Source: Fibrobacterota bacterium (GTDB lineage Bacteria; Fibrobacterota; Fibrobacteria; UBA11236). From it: 64,000 nucleotides of DNA. The stretch spans positions 62,001-126,000 of the forward strand of contig JAQBPN010000001.1 of assembly GCA_028287505.1 (NCBI GenBank), given 5' to 3'. Positions 59,929 through 64,000 of this stretch are shown here, piece by piece. The translations under genes were made by a program, and so were the position numbers. A model generated the notes under the pieces. That model saw only the letters and a program-made list of their open reading frames with translations, was not told where the DNA came from and ran no database searches. Positions within the stretch are counted from its first letter, which is position 1, and each line of letters opens with the position of its first letter.

Positions 59929-60684
59929 ATGGATAATCCGTTCTCGGCCGATAATAACAATCCGTTCCAGACGCCGTATCAGCAGCCGTCCCTTCCGTCT
60001 GCTTCGACAATCAAACCGTTCACGGCGGTGGATTTGGCGCCTCCCGCGGGGCAGAACGGTAACCGCCATAGTGCTCCAGCCGCGCCCGCGCCCAATCCTT
60101 TCATGGGAGGCGATTTCGGCGGCGCGTTCATGAACAGGGAAGCTCCCATGGCCGGGGCGATGCAAACCATGGCTCCCGCCCAACCCATGCATACTCCCGC
60201 GCCGATCGCTCCCGCCGCTCCCATGGCGAACACGTACGCGCCCAGGCCCGCCGTGCCCGCGCCGATGCCGGATTACACGCCCGCTCCGCTGGCGCCTCCC
60301 GCGGCCGCGCGCCAATCGCAGATCCTGTCGATGACGGATTTCAACGAGAGCATGAACAGCCGCAAGCCCGATTTCTTCTGCACGTCCACGCCCGGAATCG
60401 ATGGTTATCAGATCCAGAACTACTTGGGGGTGGTCTCCGTCGAGATCGTGATCCCGAAGGATATCCTCTTCCACAATCCCGCCGCGTACGGCGAACTGCA
60501 CCGGATGAAGGCCGCCGAGGACCAGCTGCAAAAGGTGAAGGTGAAGGCGTTCGAGGAGCTTGCGGAACGCGCGCGCGCGTTGCAGGCCGATGGGGTTGTG
60601 GGGGTCACCTTGCAGTTCTCCCAATTCGACGCGATTGTTTGTCTTTGCTCGGCTGTGGGTACGGCTGTGAAGATCGCGGACTAG
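59929..60684 (+). CDS. YbjQ-domain (UPF0145) protein with Pro/Ala/Met-rich N-terminus
   Basis: Of its 251 residues, the first 125 or so are low-complexity (Pro, Ala, Met, Asn-rich, with NPF-type motifs such as DNPFSADNNNPFQTPY). The last 110 form a YbjQ/UPF0145 domain: FCTSTPGIDGYQIQNYLGVV, a helical segment, and ADGVVGVTLQFSQFDAIVCL. YbjQ domains form pentameric beta-sheet proteins of unclear function, sometimes linked to metal binding. AAAGGA lies upstream of the ATG. The disordered front half suggests a scaffold or binding role. It is followed by a long non-coding G-rich region. Confidence 0.8.
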   Translation: MDNPFSADNNNPFQTPYQQPSLPSASTIKPFTAVDLAPPAGQNGNRHSAPAAPAPNPFMGGDFGGAFMNREAPMAGAMQTMAPAQPMHTPAPIAPAAPMANTYAPRPAVPAPMPDYTPAPLAPPAAARQSQILSMTDFNESMNSRKPDFFCTSTPGIDGYQIQNYLGVVSVEIVIPKDILFHNPAAYGELHRMKAAEDQLQKVKVKAFEELAERARALQADGVVGVTLQFSQFDAIVCLCSAVGTAVKIAD

Positions 60685-61362
60685 CGCGCCCGTCCGGGGG
60701 CTAGGACGGCTTCGGCGGGGCTGTACCCTGCTGCTATGTGGGTCTTTCTCGGGCCAGCTTCTTTTCTCTGCGGCCGCTGCCCGGGGCCGCGCAACTCCAA
60801 TCGAACCTACCGATGCTTCCGAAGAAGCGCGTCCCCTAGCCGCCGGCCCTTCGTTTTGCCGCCTGCGCCGATACGCCCCCGGACGGGCGCGCTAGTCCGC
60901 GGGGTCCATCGCCTCCCCCACGGCGGAGCAAAGCCTTGGGCGCGGGCGGGAAGAGGGTTGGTCGGTGATTTGTGGGCGCGGGAGGAGTCGGTCGGGGATG
61001 GTGGGCGGGAGGCTTGAGGTTGGGCGGAAGGCTCGGGGGGCTGGGTCGATACAACCGCGGGGAGGATTCGCGCGGTTGGGGGGGAGCACTTTGCTGGGCG
61101 GAAGCCTTGAGGGGCTGGGTCGATGCAACCGCGGGGAGAATTCGCGCGGTTGGGGGTGAGCACGGTGCTGGGCGGAAGTCACAAGGGTTTGGGTCGATGC
61201 TGCTGCGAAGAGGAGTACGCGCGGTGCGGTTGGAGGTGGTCGGAGGGGTTGGGGGTTGCCGGGTGGATACTGTTTGGGTTGGGTGTCAAGGTGGTTTTGG
61301 GTGGCGGGAGGGTGTTTGGGGAGGCCGGATGGGGGCGGGGGAAATTTATAGTTTTCAAAGGT
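60685..61362. other. 678-bp G-rich non-coding region before aroA
   Basis: No gene is supported here. Both strands hold open frames, but they consist of Gly/Arg/Trp (plus) or Pro/Ala/Arg (minus) low-complexity sequence caused by the strong G bias of the plus strand. The region contains a 74-bp tandem repeat (61022-61243), and its last 60 bases include TTTATAG and AAAGG, a likely promoter and ribosome site for aroA. Confidence 0.6.
61022..61243. repeat. 74-bp tandem repeat, two good copies and one degenerate
   Basis: Units begin at 61022, 61096 and 61170, each with GGGCGGAAG, and the spacing is exactly 74 bp both times. Units 1 and 2 differ at roughly eight positions. Unit 3 keeps the opening and GGTTTGGGTCGATGC-type middle but diverges after that. 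Each of the first two units contains AACCGCGGGGAG and GCGCGGTTGGGGG, whose CAACCGCG and CGCGGTTG parts are complementary and could fold. Confidence 0.8.
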
Positions 61363-62664
61363 ATGGATTCGCTCACTTTGCCTCCGGTGCGATTGGTTCA
61401 GGGCGTGGTGCGGCCGCCGGGCTCGAAGAGCATCAGCAACAGGGTGCTGCCTTTGGCCGCCTTGGCCGCCGGGATCACGGTGTTGAGGAATCTGCCCGAT
61501 GGCGAGGATGTGGAGTTGATGCGGGACGCGCTGAGGCAATTGGGGCTGCGCATGACGGAAACGGATGCAGGGCTTGAGGTGCGGGGGCTGGGCGGGCCTT
61601 TTGCGACCCGGGAGCCTATGGCTTTGTTTCTGGGGAACTCGGGGACGTCCACGCGCATCCTTTCGGCGTTGTTGGCCGGGGGGAGCGGTGAGTTCACGGT
61701 GGATGGGGTGCCGCGCATGCGGGAGAGGCCCATACGGGATCTGGTCGACGCCTTGAACCCCATCGCGGGTAACACGCGGATTACCTATGGGGCGAATCCC
61801 GGGTTTCCGCCCCTGCGGATTTTCGCGGAGGGGCTCGCGGGGGGCCGGACCCGGATCAAGGGGAACGTTTCCAGTCAGTTCTTGACGGGATTGTTGTTGT
61901 CGCTGCCTTTATGCCGGGATGCGGTGGAGGTGGAGGTGGACGGGACCCTGGTTTCGGCGCCGTACGTGGAGTTGACTTTGCGCATCATGGAGGCGTTCGG
62001 GGTGCGGGTGGAGAATCATGGCTTCCTGAAATTCTCGTTGGCGCAGCCCCAAGGCTATCAATCGCCGGGAGAATATGCCATCGAGCCCGACGCATCATCG
62101 GCTTCCTATTTCCTGGCGGCCGGGGCGATTGCGGGAGGCACCGTGGAGGTGCAGGGCATCGGGCGGGATAGTTTGCAAGGCGAGGCGCGCTTCGCGGAAG
62201 TGTTAGCCTCCATGGGCGCCAAGGTCGAGTACTCCCGGGACGGCATCAAGGTTACCCGAGGGGAATTGCGCGGCGTGGATGCGGACATGGATTTGATGTC
62301 GGACACGGGAATGACCCTGGCGGTGACGGCCTTGTTCGCCAAGGGAGCCACGACCATCCGGAACATCGGCAATTGGCGGGTCAAGGAAACGGATCGTATC
62401 GCGGCGATGGCGACCGAACTCCGCAAGGTGGGAGCGCGCGTGGAAGAAGGACCCGATTGGATCAGGGTGGAGCCGCCCGCGCAGCTGCGGACCGCCGTGA
62501 TCGATACCTACCAGGATCATCGCGTGGCCATGTGCTTTTCCCTGGTGTCCCTGGGAGGGGTGCCCATCGCCATCAACGATCCCGGATGCACGCGCAAGAC
62601 TTACCCGGATTATTTCGATGCGTTCCGGGCCATTACCGTTTCCGGAGAAGGGGTCACCCCGTGA
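61363..62664 (+). CDS. aroA: 3-phosphoshikimate 1-carboxyvinyltransferase (EPSP synthase)
   Basis: AroA joins phosphoenolpyruvate to shikimate-3-phosphate in aromatic amino-acid synthesis. The 433-residue length is normal. Motifs include RPPGSKSISNRVLPLAALA with the active-site Lys, FLGNSGTSTRILSALLAGG, RMRERPIRDLVDAL, and the C-terminal RVKETDRIAAMATELRKVGA and DHRVAMCFSL. ATG 61363 is preferred; an 80-codon in-frame extension runs into the tandem repeat. AAAGG lies just upstream. The stop codon overlaps the next gene's GTG (GTGA). Confidence 0.95.
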   Translation: MDSLTLPPVRLVQGVVRPPGSKSISNRVLPLAALAAGITVLRNLPDGEDVELMRDALRQLGLRMTETDAGLEVRGLGGPFATREPMALFLGNSGTSTRILSALLAGGSGEFTVDGVPRMRERPIRDLVDALNPIAGNTRITYGANPGFPPLRIFAEGLAGGRTRIKGNVSSQFLTGLLLSLPLCRDAVEVEVDGTLVSAPYVELTLRIMEAFGVRVENHGFLKFSLAQPQGYQSPGEYAIEPDASSASYFLAAGAIAGGTVEVQGIGRDSLQGEARFAEVLASMGAKVEYSRDGIKVTRGELRGVDADMDLMSDTGMTLAVTALFAKGATTIRNIGNWRVKETDRIAAMATELRKVGARVEEGPDWIRVEPPAQLRTAVIDTYQDHRVAMCFSLVSLGGVPIAINDPGCTRKTYPDYFDAFRAITVSGEGVTP

Positions 62665-64000
62665 AGGTCGCGACCTGGATCCTGTTCATGGCCGCGCTCG
62701 TGCTCGGCGATTCGACGAAGACCGAAATCAAGGCCAAAGCGCCGCCTGTAGCGCCAGCGCCCGCCGCCGCTCCCATTGGGGGCCAGACGGCCGCGCCGGC
62801 CTCTCCCACCCCGTCGGAATCCGCGGTCCTGGGGGCGCCCAACGCGCCTTCCCAGATGTTGCTGACGGCTCCCTTGAGCCGGACCTACGTGACCCGTCCG
62901 TCGCCTTTTCTCAAAAAGGATCTCGAAGAGGTCTACAAGCGCAGTCGGGTCAAGGGACGCCTGGCCTTCAGCGTGTATTCCACGCGTTACGGCCGCACCG
63001 AGGCGGCCCTCAACGATACCGAATGGTTCACCCCGGCCTCGTGCCTCAAGCTCGTGGTCACCGCCGCGGCCCTGGACACCTTTCCGGTGAACTTCTTCCC
63101 CCCCACTTTGATGGACGTGTTCGGCACGGTGCAGAACAAGACCCTGACCGGAAAAATCCGCATCTCCGGGGAAGGCGACCCCAACGTTTCCGATCGGTTC
63201 TTCCCGGACGCCTTGAGCCCCCTGGAGCCGTTCATGGACAGCCTTAAGGCGCTGGGCATCGATACCATCCGGGGCTCGGTGGAGGTGACCGACACGTTCT
63301 TCACGGGCCCGCACCGCCCGGAAGCCTGGAAGCAGCATCATTTCAATACCTGGTACGGAGCCGAGGTTTCCGCCCTGTCCTACAACGACAATACCTTCAC
63401 CCTGAACGTGCTTCCCGGCGCCAAGCCCGGATCGCCCGCCATCGCCGTGGTCAAGCCCGACGTGGGCTATGTGCGCATCGTGAACAGGGCCAAGACGGTC
63501 GCGGGCCGGAAGCGCCGCATCGTTCCCGCCCAGAATCCGGATTCCACCGTCATCACCCTGAACGGCTACGTCGGCAACAAGGCGCCCGGCTTCCAGATGA
63601 TCCTGCCGGTGCGCAATCCCACCCAGTATTTCCGGGCCTCCTTCCTCAAATCCATGGCGGCCCACGGACTGGTCATGCGGCCCGATACGGCCGGAGCGGG
63701 ATCGCCCCTGTTCCACTCCTTCCGCTTCACCACCGCCCCCCTCATGGACATCGTGGAGGAGATCAACCAGCGCAGCCAGAACCTGCACGCGGAAATGACC
63801 TTGCGGCAACTGGGCAAGTTCGTAAAGGGAGACGGTTCCTCCGCGGCCGGCATCCGGGCCGAAAAGGAATTCCTCCACCGCCAGGGGTTGGACACCAACG
63901 ACTTCCAGCTTCACGACGGCTGCGGGCTTTCCGCCAACAACCGCATCAAGCCCAGGGCCATGGCCGGCCTGTTGGCGAGCATGACCCGCCACCGCTACGG
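62661..64000 (+). CDS. D-alanyl-D-alanine carboxypeptidase/endopeptidase (DacB-like, S13), 3' end outside the window
   Basis: This periplasmic penicillin-binding enzyme trims or cuts peptidoglycan cross-links. The frame is open from GTG 62661 to the window edge (446 codons). A short hydrophobic start (VATWILFMAALVLG) leads into a Pro/Ala-rich linker and then the S13 domain. The SxxK motif is Ser127-Lys130 in PASCLKLVV, and the SxN motif is Ser372-Asn374 in QRSQNLHAEM; RISGEGDPNVSDRFF is also typical. The KTG motif would lie beyond the window. GTG overlaps the aroA stop codon. Confidence 0.87.
   Translation, partial: MKVATWILFMAALVLGDSTKTEIKAKAPPVAPAPAAAPIGGQTAAPASPTPSESAVLGAPNAPSQMLLTAPLSRTYVTRPSPFLKKDLEEVYKRSRVKGRLAFSVYSTRYGRTEAALNDTEWFTPASCLKLVVTAAALDTFPVNFFPPTLMDVFGTVQNKTLTGKIRISGEGDPNVSDRFFPDALSPLEPFMDSLKALGIDTIRGSVEVTDTFFTGPHRPEAWKQHHFNTWYGAEVSALSYNDNTFTLNVLPGAKPGSPAIAVVKPDVGYVRIVNRAKTVAGRKRRIVPAQNPDSTVITLNGYVGNKAPGFQMILPVRNPTQYFRASFLKSMAAHGLVMRPDTAGAGSPLFHSFRFTTAPLMDIVEEINQRSQNLHAEMTLRQLGKFVKGDGSSAAGIRAEKEFLHRQGLDTNDFQLHDGCGLSANNRIKPRAMAGLLASMTRHRY

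Noticed and set aside
60850-61230. Small Pro/Arg-rich or Gly/Trp-rich genes in the G-rich region
   Set aside because: Frames are open on both strands because of base bias, and the encoded sequence simply mirrors the 74-bp tandem repeat.
1-64000. CRISPR arrays, insertion sequences, prophage genes or toxin-antitoxin pairs
   Set aside because: I looked for evenly spaced short repeats, transposase or integrase motifs and paired small genes and found none that could be supported.

Overview
The window looks like a chromosomal segment of a GC-rich, Gram-negative, plant-polysaccharide-degrading bacterium of the Fibrobacterota or a close FCB-superphylum relative. The evidence is a TIGR02147/DUF4423 protein (a family first defined by its many paralogs in Fibrobacter succinogenes), a PorV/PorQ-like outer-membrane protein, a run of secreted glycoside hydrolases and sugar oxidoreductases ending in similar short C-terminal beta domains, and many signal peptides and lipoboxes. 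No CRISPR array, prophage or insertion sequence was seen. TTG and GTG starts are common.

Layout. 1-4600: 5'-truncated-by-the-window chemotaxis pair (MCP, CheW), a two-part YeeE/YedE sulfur transporter, small unknown proteins, YqeY and a BFD-type [2Fe-2S] protein. 4666-9860: a six-gene TonB energy-transduction module (DUF3450, TtpC-like, ExbB, ExbD, TonB, TPR), followed with 4-nt overlaps by two glycosyltransferases. 12121-15295: a lipoprotein and two methyltransferases. 15344-27097 (minus strand): a tightly packed ten-gene exopolysaccharide operon with PorV-like protein, glycosyltransferases, Wza-like export protein, Wzz-like protein, O-antigen-ligase-like protein, MurJ/Wzx-like flippase, methyltransferase, polysaccharide deacetylase and a secreted GH20-like protein.

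27214-48431 is an accessory, secretome-rich block: tRNA-Lys, a TIGR02147 regulator-like protein translationally coupled to a DUF2341/LamG lipoprotein, GH39 and GH5 enzymes, two PQQ-type sugar dehydrogenases, a multicopper oxidase, a kelch protein, a DUF1080 (3-keto-disaccharide hydrolase) protein, a 1278-residue mosaic surface protein and an MBL-fold hydrolase. A short palindrome, TTCACA-GT-TGTGAA, occurs exactly in three intergenic regions here, and a close variant precedes the TIGR02147 gene. At two genes it sits at nearly the same distance from a -10-like box. I infer a local regulon for extracellular sugar processing, and this is the strongest candidate for something undescribed.

48787-64000 is mainly housekeeping: tandem periplasmic MsrA-MsrB fusions, Mfd, two parvulin-type folding factors, a methyltransferase overlapping FtsE (no FtsX beside it), a YbjQ-domain protein, AroA behind a G-rich 74-bp tandem repeat, and a DacB-like peptidase cut by the window end.

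All calls come from reading the sequence and translations. No database search was possible, so family names rest on recognised motifs and gene order.
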